Assembly (NCBI RefSeq): GCF_003116035.1
Contig: NZ_LGQW01000015.1
Span: 2,310,550 to 2,374,549 of the forward strand
Length of the DNA stretch: 64,000 nucleotides
Direction: 5' to 3'
DNA from: Azospirillum sp. TSH64
GTDB taxonomy: Bacteria > Pseudomonadota > Alphaproteobacteria > Azospirillales > Azospirillaceae
The notes beneath the pieces were generated by a model. The model saw nothing but the letters and a program-made list of their open reading frames with translations, was not told the DNA's origin and did no database searches. Positions 54,128-63,920 of the stretch are shown here, piece by piece. Each line of letters opens with the position of its first letter. The stretch's first letter is position 1. A program made the translations under genes and the position numbers.

Positions 54128-56776
54128 ATGACCAGTTTTGCCCGTGCCGTGGCGGCGGAAAACGCCGGCAGGCTGGAGGAGGCCAGGGCCGGCTATCTCG
54201 ACGCCCTGCGGACCGAGCCGCAGAACCCGGCGGTTCTGCACCGGCTGGGGGCGGTGGAGTTGCGGCTGGGCAACCCGCGCGACGCGGTGAGCCTGTTCCA
54301 GAAGTCACTGGCCATCGCCAAGGACCTGGAGGTTTATCTCGATTTCGGAGCGGCCATGGCCGGCATGGCCCGCTGGGATGCGGCGGCGACGGTCTATGCC
54401 GCCGCTCTGCGGGTCGCCCCGGCATCGGCCGATGCCCATTACGGTCTGGCGATGGCCCTGCACCGGCAGGGGCGCCCGCAGGATGCCGAGCCCCATTACC
54501 GCGAGGTGCTGGCGAGCTTTTCCCATCTGGGAGAAGTCCACAACAACCTCGGCGTCGCGCTTCAGGACCTCGGCCGCTTCGCGGAGGCCGCCGCCGCTCA
54601 TCGCGAGGCGGCGCGGATCGATCCCGCCGATGCGGCGTCCTGGTCCAAGCTGGGCGTGGCCCTGCATGCCATCGGACAGGGAGCCGAGGCGGAAGCCGCC
54701 TTCCGCAAGGCGCTCGGCCTTGCGCCGCAGGATGCCGACTGCTGGCACAACCTGAGCGGCCTGCTCGAGGCCGGCGGGCGCCCGGCGGAGGCGCTTGCCG
54801 CCGGCCGTCTTGCGGTCGCGCTCGATCCGGGGAGCGCCCGCAACTGGCTGGCCCTGGGCAATGCCGCCGGTGCCGCGCGGCGCCTGGAGGAGGCATGGCG
54901 CGCCACCTCGGCCGCGGCCCGGCTGGAGCCGTCGAACCCGGCGGCGCGCAACAATGTCGCCAGCGCCTTGCAGGAACTCGGACGCTGGCACGACGCGGTG
55001 GCCGAATACCGTGCGGCGCTGGCGCTGCAACCGGACTTTCCGGTGGCCGAGATCAATCTGGCCCAGGCCCTGTCGGGACTGCGCGAGGCGGACGGGGCGC
55101 TTGCGGTCCTGCGGGCCCTGCTGGCCAGGCAGCCGGCGAACGGCGAGGCCTGGCGGCGGCTGGGCAGTGTGCTGGCGGAGGCCGTCAGACCCGATGCCGC
55201 GGTCGCCGTTCTGCGCAAGGCGGTGGCGCTGGCCCCCGGCGAGCCGGATGCCCTGGCCGATCTGGCGATGGCCGCCGCGATGGCCGGCTGGAGCATGCAG
55301 TCGGCGGATGCCTGCCGGCGGGTCCTCCGGTTGGTTCCCGGCCATGCCGCTGCCCTCGGCCAGCTCGTGCATCAGCAGAGGCTTCTGTGCGACTGGCGCG
55401 ATCTGGACGGGCTTGAGGCCGAGCTTCTGCGGCAGGTGCGTGCCGGGGCGGAGGGGGTGTCGCCTTTCGACGTCCTGTCCTGCGCCTCGACCCTTGCCGA
55501 CCAGCAGTCCGCCGCGGCCCGCTGGGCGGTGGCGAAGGCCCGCGGCGCCGGGACCGTGATCCGGCCGGCGGCGACGACGGTGGCGATGGCGGCCGCAGGC
55601 GATGGGCGGTTGCGGATCGGCTATCTGTCGTCGGATTTCCGTGAGCATGCCATGGGCCACCTGATGGTCGATGCGCTGGAAAGCCATGACCGGTCCCGCT
55701 TCGCCGTCACCGCCTATTCGACCGGCCTCGACGACGGCAGCGCGCTGCGCCAGCGGTTCCAACGCGGGATCGAGCGCTTCGTCGACCTGCGCCGCCACAC
55801 CGACGCCGATGCGGCGCGGACAATCGCGACGGACGGCATCGACATCCTGGTCGATCTGACCGGCTTCACCTCCTTCTCGCGCACCTCGATCCTGGCGGCC
55901 CGTCCCGCCCCGGTGCAGGTCAATTGGCTGGGCTATCCCGGAACGCTGGGGGCGGGCTACGTCGACTACATCGTCGCCGATCCCACGGTGATCGCGCCGG
56001 GCGAGGACGGCTTCTTCAGCGAGCGGGTGGTGCGGCTGCCGGATTGCTATCAGCCCAACGACCGCCGGCGCGCCATCGCCGAGGCCACGCCGACGCGCCG
56101 GGACTGCGGCTTGCCCGAGGAGGGTTTCGTCTTCTGCTGCTTCAACAGCGCCTACAAGCTGACGCCCGCTTTGTTCGACGGCTGGGCGCGCATCCTGGCG
56201 GCGGTGCCGGGCGGCGTGCTGTGGCTCTATGCCGGCGATCCCCAGGTGGCGGTCAACCTGCGCCGCGAGGGCAAGGCCCGCGGTCTCGATCCCCATCGGC
56301 TCGTCTTCGCCCAACCCCTGCCGCACGCGGAGCATCTGGCGCGGCACCGGCTGGCCGACCTGTTCCTCGACACGCTTCCCTACAACGCCCACACGACGGC
56401 CAGCGACGCTCTGTGGGCGGGCCTGCCGGTGCTGACCCGGCGCGGGACGACCTTCGCCGGGCGCGTGGCGGCCAGCCTGCTGCGGGCGGCCGGATTGCCC
56501 GAACTGATCGTCGACGGGCAGGAGGCCTATGAGGCGGAGGCGGTGGCGCTCGCCCGGTCGCCCGGACGGCTCCGCGACCTGCGGCAGCGGCTGGCACTCA
56601 ACCGGCCGGTCTGCCCGCTGTTCGACACGCCGCGCTTCACTCGGCATCTGGAGGCGGCCTACCGGGCGATGTGGGACATTCACCGGGCCGGCGGTGCGCC
56701 GCGCCCGATCACCGTCACGGCTGAGGACGCCGGCGGTCCGGCATCCGCCATAGAGGGAAGAGGGGAGAGCGCATGA
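54128..56776 (+). CDS. TPR-repeat O-GlcNAc-transferase-like protein (GT41, SPINDLY type)
   Basis: An 882-residue cytoplasmic protein. The first 430 or so residues form about twelve tetratricopeptide repeats (for example LGVALQDLGRFAEAAAAHRE). The C-terminal part is GT41: RIGYLSSDFREHAMGHLMVD, VNWLGYPGTLGAGYVDYIVAD, FCCFNSAYKLTPALFDGWA and LFLDTLPYNAHTTASDALWA. Eukaryotic relatives modify Ser/Thr of proteins with GlcNAc or fucose. Bacterial members are poorly studied, some modify flagellins or adhesins. It overlaps the next gene by ATGA (56773-56776). ATG 54128 is preceded by a weak site. Confidence 0.88.
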   Translation: MTSFARAVAAENAGRLEEARAGYLDALRTEPQNPAVLHRLGAVELRLGNPRDAVSLFQKSLAIAKDLEVYLDFGAAMAGMARWDAAATVYAAALRVAPASADAHYGLAMALHRQGRPQDAEPHYREVLASFSHLGEVHNNLGVALQDLGRFAEAAAAHREAARIDPADAASWSKLGVALHAIGQGAEAEAAFRKALGLAPQDADCWHNLSGLLEAGGRPAEALAAGRLAVALDPGSARNWLALGNAAGAARRLEEAWRATSAAARLEPSNPAARNNVASALQELGRWHDAVAEYRAALALQPDFPVAEINLAQALSGLREADGALAVLRALLARQPANGEAWRRLGSVLAEAVRPDAAVAVLRKAVALAPGEPDALADLAMAAAMAGWSMQSADACRRVLRLVPGHAAALGQLVHQQRLLCDWRDLDGLEAELLRQVRAGAEGVSPFDVLSCASTLADQQSAAARWAVAKARGAGTVIRPAATTVAMAAAGDGRLRIGYLSSDFREHAMGHLMVDALESHDRSRFAVTAYSTGLDDGSALRQRFQRGIERFVDLRRHTDADAARTIATDGIDILVDLTGFTSFSRTSILAARPAPVQVNWLGYPGTLGAGYVDYIVADPTVIAPGEDGFFSERVVRLPDCYQPNDRRRAIAEATPTRRDCGLPEEGFVFCCFNSAYKLTPALFDGWARILAAVPGGVLWLYAGDPQVAVNLRREGKARGLDPHRLVFAQPLPHAEHLARHRLADLFLDTLPYNAHTTASDALWAGLPVLTRRGTTFAGRVAASLLRAAGLPELIVDGQEAYEAEAVALARSPGRLRDLRQRLALNRPVCPLFDTPRFTRHLEAAYRAMWDIHRAGGAPRPITVTAEDAGGPASAIEGRGESA

Positions 56777-57570
56777 CCACCGGCGAGAGCACAGGAGCGC
56801 GGCTGCACATCGTCGTCCCCTACCGGGATCGCGCAGACCATCTCCGCCAGTTCGTTCCCTGGGTGAGCGCTTATTTCGACCGTCTGGCGCAGCCGATCGA
56901 TTATCGCGTCACCGTCGTGGAGCAGGAGGCCGGGCTTCCCTTCAACCGTGGGGCGCTGAAGAATGCCGGCTTCCTGCTGGGCGAAGGGCAGAGCGACTAT
57001 GTCTGCCTGCACGACGTCGATTATCTGCCGGTCGATGCCGATTATTCCTGGGCCGACTGTCCCACACCGATCCTATGGTACGGGGCGGAGCTGCGCCCGG
57101 TGGCGCCGGGACGCTCGGACCGCACGGTGACGACGAACCTCGAAAGCACGATGGGCGGCGCGCTGTTGATGCCGAACGCGGCGATGCGGCAGATCGACGG
57201 CTATTCCAACCTCTTTTGGGGCTGGGGATACGAGGATTTCGACTTTTCGCTGCGCATCCGGGCGCGCCGCATCCCAACCGGCCGGCGCAAGGGGCGTTTC
57301 CAGCCGCTCGACCATGCCAATGACGGCTTCACACCGGAGGCGGCGCCATCCCCCATTTCCCTGGTGAACCGCCGCGTTTTTCAGGGGCTTTGGTCTTCCG
57401 GCAAGATCCCGGCCGGCGACGGTTTGTCCTCGCTGTCCTTCGAGGTGCTGGATCGCAGGTCTTGCGATGGGTGTGTCGAAGGTGCGCAGGACCGTTGGGA
57501 GATCGTCCGGGTTCGCTTCGCCCATGCCCCGACGCCGGAACAGGCGGCGGCGGACGGCATCCAGGCCTGA
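56773..57570 (+). CDS. Beta-1,4-galactosyltransferase-like glycosyltransferase (GT7)
   Basis: A 265-residue protein of the GT7 fold, otherwise mostly animal. The family pattern runs HIVVPYRDRADHLRQF near the start, VCLHDVDYLPVDADYS (DXD-like DVD) and LFWGWGYEDFDFSLRIRA, the counterpart of GWGGEDDD. It transfers a hexose, probably galactose or a HexNAc, to an acceptor sugar. It is translationally coupled to the GT41 gene by an ATGA overlap. No membrane anchor. A terminator hairpin follows. Confidence 0.8.
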   Translation: MTTGESTGARLHIVVPYRDRADHLRQFVPWVSAYFDRLAQPIDYRVTVVEQEAGLPFNRGALKNAGFLLGEGQSDYVCLHDVDYLPVDADYSWADCPTPILWYGAELRPVAPGRSDRTVTTNLESTMGGALLMPNAAMRQIDGYSNLFWGWGYEDFDFSLRIRARRIPTGRRKGRFQPLDHANDGFTPEAAPSPISLVNRRVFQGLWSSGKIPAGDGLSSLSFEVLDRRSCDGCVEGAQDRWEIVRVRFAHAPTPEQAAADGIQA

Positions 57571-57587
57571 CATCCGCCTGACAACCG

Positions 57588-57618
57588 CGGGGGGCGGCTG
57601 CTGCTCCACCGCCCCCCG
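57588..57618. terminator. Bidirectional terminator between the GT7 gene and pyrE
   Basis: CGGGGGGCGG pairs perfectly with CCGCCCCCCG around an eleven-base loop. It lies between converging genes. Confidence 0.65.
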
Positions 57619-57625
57619 TCTTGCG

Positions 57626-58309
57626 TCACATGCTCGACTTGCCGCCATGGGCGGACGACCAGCCGACCGGATCGTTCAGGAACTTCTCGACTTCCGACAG
57701 GGTGTTCTCGTCGAAATAGCGGTTGTCGCGGGCGACCTTCAGCACGTCCCACCAAGTGCACAGCGCGTGCAGGCGCACGCCGATGGCGTCCATGTTGACC
57801 TTCGACTGCGGGAAGATGCCGTAGTGGAAGATCACGAAGGTGTCGGTCACCTGGGCGCCGCCGTTGCGCAGCGCGGTGACGAAGTTCTCCTTGCTCTTGC
57901 CGTCGGTCGCCAGATCCTCGACCAGCAGGACGCGCTGCCCCTCGGTCAGCAAACCTTCGATCTGGGCGTTGCGGCCGAAGCCCTTCGGCTTCTTGCGCAC
58001 ATACTGCATCGGCAGTTCCAGCCGGTCGGCGATCCAGGCGGCGAAGGGGATGCCGGCGGTCTCGCCGCCCGCCACCGCGTCGATGGCCTCATAGCCGATC
58101 TCGCGCTCGATGGTGGCGACGGCGAAATCCATCAGCGCCTTGCGGGCGCGCGGGAAGGAGACGATGCGGCGGCAGTCGGTGTAGACCGGGCTGGCCCAAC
58201 CCGAGGTGAAGATGAAGGGCGTCTCGGCGTTGAAGTGCAGCGCCTTGATCTCCAGCAGGATCTTGGCCGCGGTGGCGGCGATGGTGGCCTGATCGGGCAG
58301 GGTCGACAT
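57626..58309 (-). CDS. pyrE: Orotate phosphoribosyltransferase
   Basis: Joins orotate to PRPP to give OMP in pyrimidine synthesis. The 227-residue protein has [33 protein letters not shown] and the PRPP loop [16 protein letters not shown], which differs slightly from the common DDVITTGGT form and is typical of one alphaproteobacterial branch. The start at 58309 gives [18 protein letters not shown]; the frame is open to 58384, but the extra part is unlike the family. An MCP gene lies upstream on the same strand. Confidence 0.92.
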   Translation of the reverse strand: MSTLPDQATIAATAAKILLEIKALHFNAETPFIFTSGWASPVYTDCRRIVSFPRARKALMDFAVATIEREIGYEAIDAVAGGETAGIPFAAWIADRLELPMQYVRKKPKGFGRNAQIEGLLTEGQRVLLVEDLATDGKSKENFVTALRNGGAQVTDTFVIFHYGIFPQSKVNMDAIGVRLHALCTWWDVLKVARDNRYFDENTLSEVEKFLNDPVGWSSAHGGKSSM

Positions 58310-58360
58310 GGAAGAAGGGCTCCGGAAAACGGGATGGCATCGCGCGGATGCCCATTGTGT

Positions 58361-58406
58361 AGCGGGGGAGGGCGCGATTCGCAATTCCCGACCATCCTTC
58401 CCCGCT
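58361..58406 (-). terminator. Possible terminator after the first chemoreceptor gene
   Basis: AGCGGGGGAGG pairs with CCTTCCCCGCT with one mismatch and a 24-base loop. Weak. Confidence 0.3.
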
Positions 58407-58434
58407 CATCCCGTCAGGAACTCGGCATTTGCTG

Positions 58435-60117
58435 TCAGGCTGTCCGCACGGTGCGGGTGTAGGTGTCGACATCCGTCCGCAGCTGCTGCATCTCCCGGCG
58501 CAGCTTGGCCGCGGCCCCGGCCAGTTCGCCGGCGGTGCGGTCGGTCCGCACAATGACATCGTGGACGTCGCCCAGCATGCCGGACATCGCCGTCACCGCG
58601 CCCGACCCGTCCTTCATCGCCCGCAGGATACCCTCCGCCGCGTCCGATTGGCGCGACACCGCATCCGCGATGGCCGCCCCGCTGTCCCGGGCCGCATCCA
58701 CCGTCCGGGAAACCCCGTCCATGGCATGGACCGCTTCGTCCACGATGGTCTGGATGCCGGCGATCTGGCTTTGGATGTCATCGGTCGCACGCGCGGTCTG
58801 GCCCGCCAAGCTCTTGACCTCGCTGGCGACCACGGCGAAGCCCTTGCCGGCCTCCCCGGCGCGCGCCGCCTCGATGGTGGCGTTCAATGCCAGCAGGTTG
58901 GTCTGGCTGGCAATCGAATTGATCAGGCCGACCACTTCGCCGATCCGCCGCGACGCCTCGGCCAGTTCGCGGATGCGGCCCGCGGCTTCATCGGTCCGCT
59001 GGACGGCATCGGCGGTCATCCGGGCGGCCTTCCCGCTGTGACGGCCCACCTCGTCGATGAGGGCTCCCAACCCATCGGCGCCGGCGGCGGCGTCGCTCAC
59101 GATGCGGCTCGCAGCGTCCGCATGCCCGCGCACATGTCCGACCTCGTCCGCCGCGCGGCCTGCGTCCTCCGACATCGTGCCGGCGGTGGATTGAAGCTGT
59201 TCGCTGGTGGTGCCCAGCCCGCTCAGGATGATCTCGGTCTGCTGGGTGAAGCGTTGCGTGGCGTCGTTCAGGGCGGCAAGTTTGCGCTGCTCCTCGTCCC
59301 GCCGCGTCTCCTCCTCGGCCCGGCGGCGGTCGAGATCGCTTGCTTGGCTTTGCATCAGCATCACGGCCGCGGTCACCCGGCCGATGGCATCGTCCACCGG
59401 ATGCTTCAAGGCAATATCGCGTCGTCCGCGCCCGATCTCGGCGATTCCGTCCGCGGCGCGGTCGAGCGGCCGGACGATCGAGCGGCCGATCACAAGCGCC
59501 ATCAGGGCCGATCCGCCGATGGCCAGTGCGGTCACCACGCCGATCAGCACATAGGCGTAGGCCGTGATGCTGGCCGAATCGCCGTTGCTCGCCTGGTTTT
59601 CCGCCCGGATCAAGGTGGACAGGGCTTCGTTGCGCTCCTCCAGCCGATGGAAACGCTCCAGAAAGCCGGCAAGCCCCTCCTTCGCCTTCGCCCTGTCGCG
59701 GAGCGCCACCGCGAACAGCCCCTCCGCCGCCCGGATGTACTCCTCCATCTCGGGCAGCAGTTCATCCAGCCCCCTGCCGATGGCGGGGCTGAGGGCAAGG
59801 TGCCGGTTGGCGCTCAACGCTTCGCGAAACGTGTCGGCATGGTCCTTGAGATCCTTTCGGACCTCGTCCCGCTCCGCTTCCGCGCCGTCCGGGCCGGTCA
59901 GAAGAGCGGCAAGCACGTCCGCACGCAGGGCGTCGTGCATCATGTCGCCAGCCTGATGGTTCGACAGGGCTTCTCCCGTGATCAGAACCTGACGGTTCGC
60001 CCCATCGACGACGGAGAGCGCCGAGACGGCGACACCCCCCACGACCAGCAATGCCAAGGCGAAGGACAAAGGCAGCAGAGACAATTTCCGGGACAGGGTC
60101 AGGACGGACATCTGCAC
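58435..60117 (-). CDS. Methyl-accepting chemotaxis protein (first of two)
   Basis: A 560-residue chemoreceptor. N-terminal membrane segment about 12-35, periplasmic helical sensor of about 150 residues, second segment near 185-210 ([21 protein letters not shown]), HAMP, then a cytoplasmic signalling domain. The hairpin tip is conserved: [40 protein letters not shown]. It has no C-terminal pentapeptide for CheR/CheB tethering. Ligand unknown. Met1 (60117) and Met3 (60111) are possible starts. Upstream it is separated from another receptor gene by a hairpin. Confidence 0.93.
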   Translation of the reverse strand: MQMSVLTLSRKLSLLPLSFALALLVVGGVAVSALSVVDGANRQVLITGEALSNHQAGDMMHDALRADVLAALLTGPDGAEAERDEVRKDLKDHADTFREALSANRHLALSPAIGRGLDELLPEMEEYIRAAEGLFAVALRDRAKAKEGLAGFLERFHRLEERNEALSTLIRAENQASNGDSASITAYAYVLIGVVTALAIGGSALMALVIGRSIVRPLDRAADGIAEIGRGRRDIALKHPVDDAIGRVTAAVMLMQSQASDLDRRRAEEETRRDEEQRKLAALNDATQRFTQQTEIILSGLGTTSEQLQSTAGTMSEDAGRAADEVGHVRGHADAASRIVSDAAAGADGLGALIDEVGRHSGKAARMTADAVQRTDEAAGRIRELAEASRRIGEVVGLINSIASQTNLLALNATIEAARAGEAGKGFAVVASEVKSLAGQTARATDDIQSQIAGIQTIVDEAVHAMDGVSRTVDAARDSGAAIADAVSRQSDAAEGILRAMKDGSGAVTAMSGMLGDVHDVIVRTDRTAGELAGAAAKLRREMQQLRTDVDTYTRTVRTA

Positions 60118-60211
60118 AACCCTTCATTGGTACGCAAAATGGGATTGACGCATCATCCGTGCAGGATAGGCAATTTTATATGCTGATTCCTATAGGGGTT
60201 TTTCGGGGTGT

Positions 60212-60237
60212 TGCGCGAACGCCCGGCCGTTCGCGCA
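60212..60237 (-). terminator. Hairpin terminator after the second chemoreceptor gene
   Basis: TGCGCGAACG pairs perfectly with CGTTCGCGCA around a six-base loop, 5 bases past the stop at 60243. No T-run. Confidence 0.5.
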
Positions 60238-60242
60238 TTTCG

Positions 60243-61949
60243 TCAGACCTTGCCCCGCACGCTTCCCAGGAACCGGTCCACCTGGGTGTGCAGCAGTTCC
60301 GCCTGCTTCGACAGCTCCCCGGACGAGGAGAGCAGGCGCGATGCGCCGCTGCCGGTTTCGGAGGCCGCCTGGAGCACGCCGCCGATCGAGGACGAGACCT
60401 CGTTGGTGCCGGCCGCCGCCTGCTGGACATTGCGGGCGATCTCCATGGTGGCGGCGTTCTGTCCGTCGACCGCCTGGGCGATGGTGCCGACGATGACGTT
60501 CACCTCGCCGATGGTGGCGGCGATGCTCTGGATCGCCTCCACCGCGTCGGCGGTGGCCGTCTGGATCTCGGCGATCTGCTGCGAAATGTCGCCGGTCGCC
60601 TTGGCGGTCTGGTTGGCGAGGCTCTTCACCTCGCTGGCGACGACGGCGAAGCCCTTGCCCGCCTCTCCCGCCCGTGCCGCCTCGATGGTGGCGTTGAGTG
60701 CCAGCAGGTTCGTCTGCCCGGCGATGGAATTGATGAGGTTCACCACGTCGCCGATCTGGTTGGCCTTGGACGACAGGCCGTCGACGATGCGGTTGGTGCC
60801 GTCGGCCTGGTCGGCGGCCTGCTTGGCCTTGCGGCTGCTTTCGCCGATCTGGCGGCCGATCTCGGAGATGGAGGCGGCCAGTTCCTCCGCGGCGGCGGCC
60901 ACGGTCTGGACGTTGACCGATGCCTGCTCCGATGCGGCGGCGACGGTGGTCGCCTGGGTCTCGGTATGGTCGGCGGTGGTCGCCAGCGACTTCGCCAGCG
61001 CCCGCACCTCGGTCGAGGAGGAGGCGACGCTGTCGACCACGCCCTTCACCTCGTTCTCGAACCGGTCGGCCAGTGCGGCCATCTCGGCGCGCTTGCGCTC
61101 CTCGGCGGCATGTTCCGCCTCGGCCTGGCGGCGGCGGAAGGCATCGGCCTCCACCGCGTTGGCCTTGAACACCTCGACCGCACCGGTGATCTGCCCGATC
61201 TCGTCCTTGGAATCCGATGCCGGGACGGTGACGGTCAGATCGCCGCGCGCCAGCGTCAGCATGGCGTTGGTCAGGCGCCGCAGCGGACGCAGGGCGGCGA
61301 CCGTCCACAGGCCGAAGGCACCGGCCATCAGCAGGGCGGCGCCGCACAGCGACAGCATCAGCGTCTGGAAGCCCTTGGCGACATCGCGGGCACGCGCGGC
61401 GATGGTCTGGTTCTTGCGCTCCTGCAGGTCGATGAAGGCGTTGATGCGCTTCAACCATTCGGTGAAGGCCGGGCGGGCGTCCTGCATCAGCCCCTTCTGC
61501 GCAGCGGCCATGTCGTTCGCCTTGCGGGCGGCGATGACGGCCTTGATCGCCGGCAGGCTCTTCGCCTCGATCTCCTTGATGCCGGTCAGCAACTGCCGTT
61601 CCTCCGGCTCGATGTCGGCCATTGCGGCGAACATGGCGTCGAGCGGCTTGGCGGACTCCTCGTAATAGGCTGCCAGCCGGTCGATGTCGGCCAGCACCAG
61701 CGACAGGATCGCCGGGTCGGTGGTCAGCACCACGTCGCGCAGGGCGATGGCCCGGTCGTGGACACTGCCGCGGAAGTTGATGGCATAGCGCTGCTTGACG
61801 CTGTTGACCTCGTTGATCCGAGTGAGGTCGGCGTCGATTTTCCGCACCTCGCGGACCCCGATGACGGTCAGACTGATCAGAAGGACAAGAACCACGCCGA
61901 AGCCGAGAAACAAACGTGTGCGAATCGTGGCGTGCCGTGGAAGAAACAT
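60243..61949 (-). CDS. Methyl-accepting chemotaxis protein (second of two)
   Basis: A 568-residue receptor with a four-helix-bundle type periplasmic sensor (about 40-190) between two membrane segments (about 12-32 and 190-212), HAMP ([17 protein letters not shown]) and a cytoplasmic hairpin whose tip [23 protein letters not shown] matches the first receptor. Together they lie near a flagellin gene. The sensor begins with [17 protein letters not shown], a pattern of 4HB_MCP domains that sense small organic molecules. Start ATG 61949. Confidence 0.93.
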   Translation of the reverse strand: MFLPRHATIRTRLFLGFGVVLVLLISLTVIGVREVRKIDADLTRINEVNSVKQRYAINFRGSVHDRAIALRDVVLTTDPAILSLVLADIDRLAAYYEESAKPLDAMFAAMADIEPEERQLLTGIKEIEAKSLPAIKAVIAARKANDMAAAQKGLMQDARPAFTEWLKRINAFIDLQERKNQTIAARARDVAKGFQTLMLSLCGAALLMAGAFGLWTVAALRPLRRLTNAMLTLARGDLTVTVPASDSKDEIGQITGAVEVFKANAVEADAFRRRQAEAEHAAEERKRAEMAALADRFENEVKGVVDSVASSSTEVRALAKSLATTADHTETQATTVAAASEQASVNVQTVAAAAEELAASISEIGRQIGESSRKAKQAADQADGTNRIVDGLSSKANQIGDVVNLINSIAGQTNLLALNATIEAARAGEAGKGFAVVASEVKSLANQTAKATGDISQQIAEIQTATADAVEAIQSIAATIGEVNVIVGTIAQAVDGQNAATMEIARNVQQAAAGTNEVSSSIGGVLQAASETGSGASRLLSSSGELSKQAELLHTQVDRFLGSVRGKV

Positions 61950-62165
61950 ATCGGCGCATCCCGTCAGAGTTGGCCCGCATGGGCAATAATCAGACCTTAC
62001 CCCAAAAATCGTTACCTTTTTGGGTTACTCAACATGTGCTTTTAAGCCTGCCCGGCAAGGCGGCCGGCGCAAGCCTGCGCAAAAATGTGCGGGTTGCGGA
62101 TCGAAGCCGCCGCCGCAATATGCGAGGCCCGGAGACCGATCCGGAAAACCGCCCTGGATTTGCCG

Positions 62166-63830
62166 ATGCCGCCCCTGCCCCTGCCCCTGGCCACGTCCCT
62201 GCCCACGTCCCGCCGCAACCGCAGCCTGTCGCGTCTGCTGGCGATGGCCCTGCTCCCGGCCCTGCTGTTTCCGGCGCCGGCGTTCGCAGCCGATGCGGAT
62301 GGGGGCGCCCAGCAGGACCGGCCGGAACACGCCGGATCGACGGCCGCCAAGTCAGAAGGGGGCAAGTCAGAAGGGGCCAAGTCTGAAGCCGCAAAGGCCG
62401 ATGCTGTGAAAACGGACGACCTCCGGGGGTTCGATTCGCAGCGCAGCGTGACCAGCCACAGCCTGCCGCTGCCGGGCGGTGCGTTGGCCTACACCGCGAC
62501 GGCGGAGTTCCTGCCGCTGCGCGACGGCGCCAGGGAGGAGCTGGCGGCGCGCATCTTCACGGTGACCTACACCGCCGATCTTAAGACGCCGGCCGCCGGT
62601 CCGCGCCCGGTCACCTTCGTCTTCAACGGCGGGCCGGGGGCGGCGTCGGCCTACATGCATCTGGGTGCCGCCGGTCCGAAGGTGGTCGCCTTCGGTCCGG
62701 ACGGGGCTCTGCCGCCGCCGCCGGCCCCGTTGGTCGACAATCCCGACAGCTGGCTGGCCTTCACCGATCTGGTCTTCATCGATCCGGTCGGCACCGGATA
62801 CAGCCGCGCGGTGAAGCCCGACGAGACGGAAAAGCGCTTCTGGTCGGTGGACGGCGATGCGCGGTCGATGGCCGAGATCGTCCGGCTCTGGCTGACCCGG
62901 AACGGCCGCTGGTCGTCGCCGACCTTCCTGGCGGGGGAGAGCTACGGCGGTTTCCGCATCGCGAAGATGGCGGACGAGCTGATCGATCAGGTCGGGCTCG
63001 CGGTGAACGGGCTCATCCTGGTTTCCCCCGTCGTCGATTTCGCCGCCATCGACGAGGACGGCATCCTCGGCCCGGCCTGGAAGCTGCCGTCGATGGCGGC
63101 CTCCGCCGCGGCGCTCGGCCGCACCTCCGGCACGCCCGAACAGGCGGCGGAAGCGGCGGAGCGCTTCGCCCTCGGTCCCTATCTCACCGGGCTGGCCGGT
63201 CTCGACTACGGACGGCTCGATGCCGCGCAGGATGTCTTCGCCGAGGTGGCGCGCATCACCGGCCTGCCGGTGGAGACGGTGCGGCGCCAGCGCGGGCGCG
63301 TGCCGATGGGTGTCTTCACCCGTGAGCTTCTGCGCGACCGCGGCCGCATCCTCAGCATCTATGACGGCACCTTCACCGCTCCCGATCCCGATCCGGGTGC
63401 GCCGCGCGTGCCGTTCGATCCCTTCCTGAAGGGCACGGTGCCGACCTATACCACGGCTTTCGCCGCCTATGCCCACGATGCGCTGGCGGTGGGGACGGAG
63501 CAGCCCTACCGGCTGCTCAGCGACCGGGTGAACCGGAACTGGGAGTGGCCGCGCATGTCGGTGCCGAGCGCGGTGGACGCGCTGCAAACCGCACTCACCC
63601 TCCAGCCGGCGCTGCGGGTGCTGATCGTCCATGGCCGCACCGACCTGATCACGCCCTACATGGCCTCGCGCTGGGTGGCGTCGAGGCTGGAACTGCCGGA
63701 AGGCGAACGCGGCCGGGTCGCGGTGACGGTGCATCCCGGCGGCCACATGATGTACACGCGGGGCGAGGGCCGCGCCGCGCTGGCGGCCGATGCCCGTGCG
63801 CTGATCGCGGAGAGCCTGCGCCCGCGGTGA
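62166..63830 (+). CDS. Exported S10-family serine carboxypeptidase
   Basis: A 554-residue protein. Signal peptide at residues 1-41 (SRLLAMALLPALLFPAPAFA) then a charged low-complexity stretch with three 15-base tandem repeats. The catalytic Ser lies in FLAGESYGGFRIAKMADEL, with Asp and His in ILIVHGRTDLITPYMAS and HPGGHMMYT. VFNGGPGAASAYMHLG is the oxyanion-hole region of the family. It removes C-terminal residues of peptides in acid conditions in fungi and plants; bacterial members are less known. Start ATG 62166, though the frame is open to 62085. Confidence 0.87.
   Translation: MPPLPLPLATSLPTSRRNRSLSRLLAMALLPALLFPAPAFAADADGGAQQDRPEHAGSTAAKSEGGKSEGAKSEAAKADAVKTDDLRGFDSQRSVTSHSLPLPGGALAYTATAEFLPLRDGAREELAARIFTVTYTADLKTPAAGPRPVTFVFNGGPGAASAYMHLGAAGPKVVAFGPDGALPPPPAPLVDNPDSWLAFTDLVFIDPVGTGYSRAVKPDETEKRFWSVDGDARSMAEIVRLWLTRNGRWSSPTFLAGESYGGFRIAKMADELIDQVGLAVNGLILVSPVVDFAAIDEDGILGPAWKLPSMAASAAALGRTSGTPEQAAEAAERFALGPYLTGLAGLDYGRLDAAQDVFAEVARITGLPVETVRRQRGRVPMGVFTRELLRDRGRILSIYDGTFTAPDPDPGAPRVPFDPFLKGTVPTYTTAFAAYAHDALAVGTEQPYRLLSDRVNRNWEWPRMSVPSAVDALQTALTLQPALRVLIVHGRTDLITPYMASRWVASRLELPEGERGRVAVTVHPGGHMMYTRGEGRAALAADARALIAESLRPR
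62349..62393 (+). repeat. 15-base tandem repeat inside the S10 gene
   Basis: Three copies of an AAGTCAGAAGGGGGC-like unit encode KSEGG-KSEGA-KSEAA just past the signal peptide. Probably variable in length. Confidence 0.7.
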
Positions 63831-63863
63831 CCGGCGCCTGCCGGAGTTGGAAAGCCCGGAAAC

Positions 63864-63897
63864 GGAAAGGGGCGCCCCGGCGGGGGCGCCCCTTTCC
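63864..63897. terminator. Strong bidirectional terminator
   Basis: GGAAAGGGGCGCCCC pairs perfectly (15 bp) with GGGGCGCCCCTTTCC around a four-base loop. It lies between the converging S10 gene and the flagellin gene. Confidence 0.8.
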
Positions 63898-63920
63898 ATG
63901 TGTCGGATCGCTGTGCCGGA

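Noticed and set aside
54305..56683. Minus-strand open frame opposite the TPR-GT41 gene
   Set aside because: Shadow; the plus strand has TPR and GT41 motifs.
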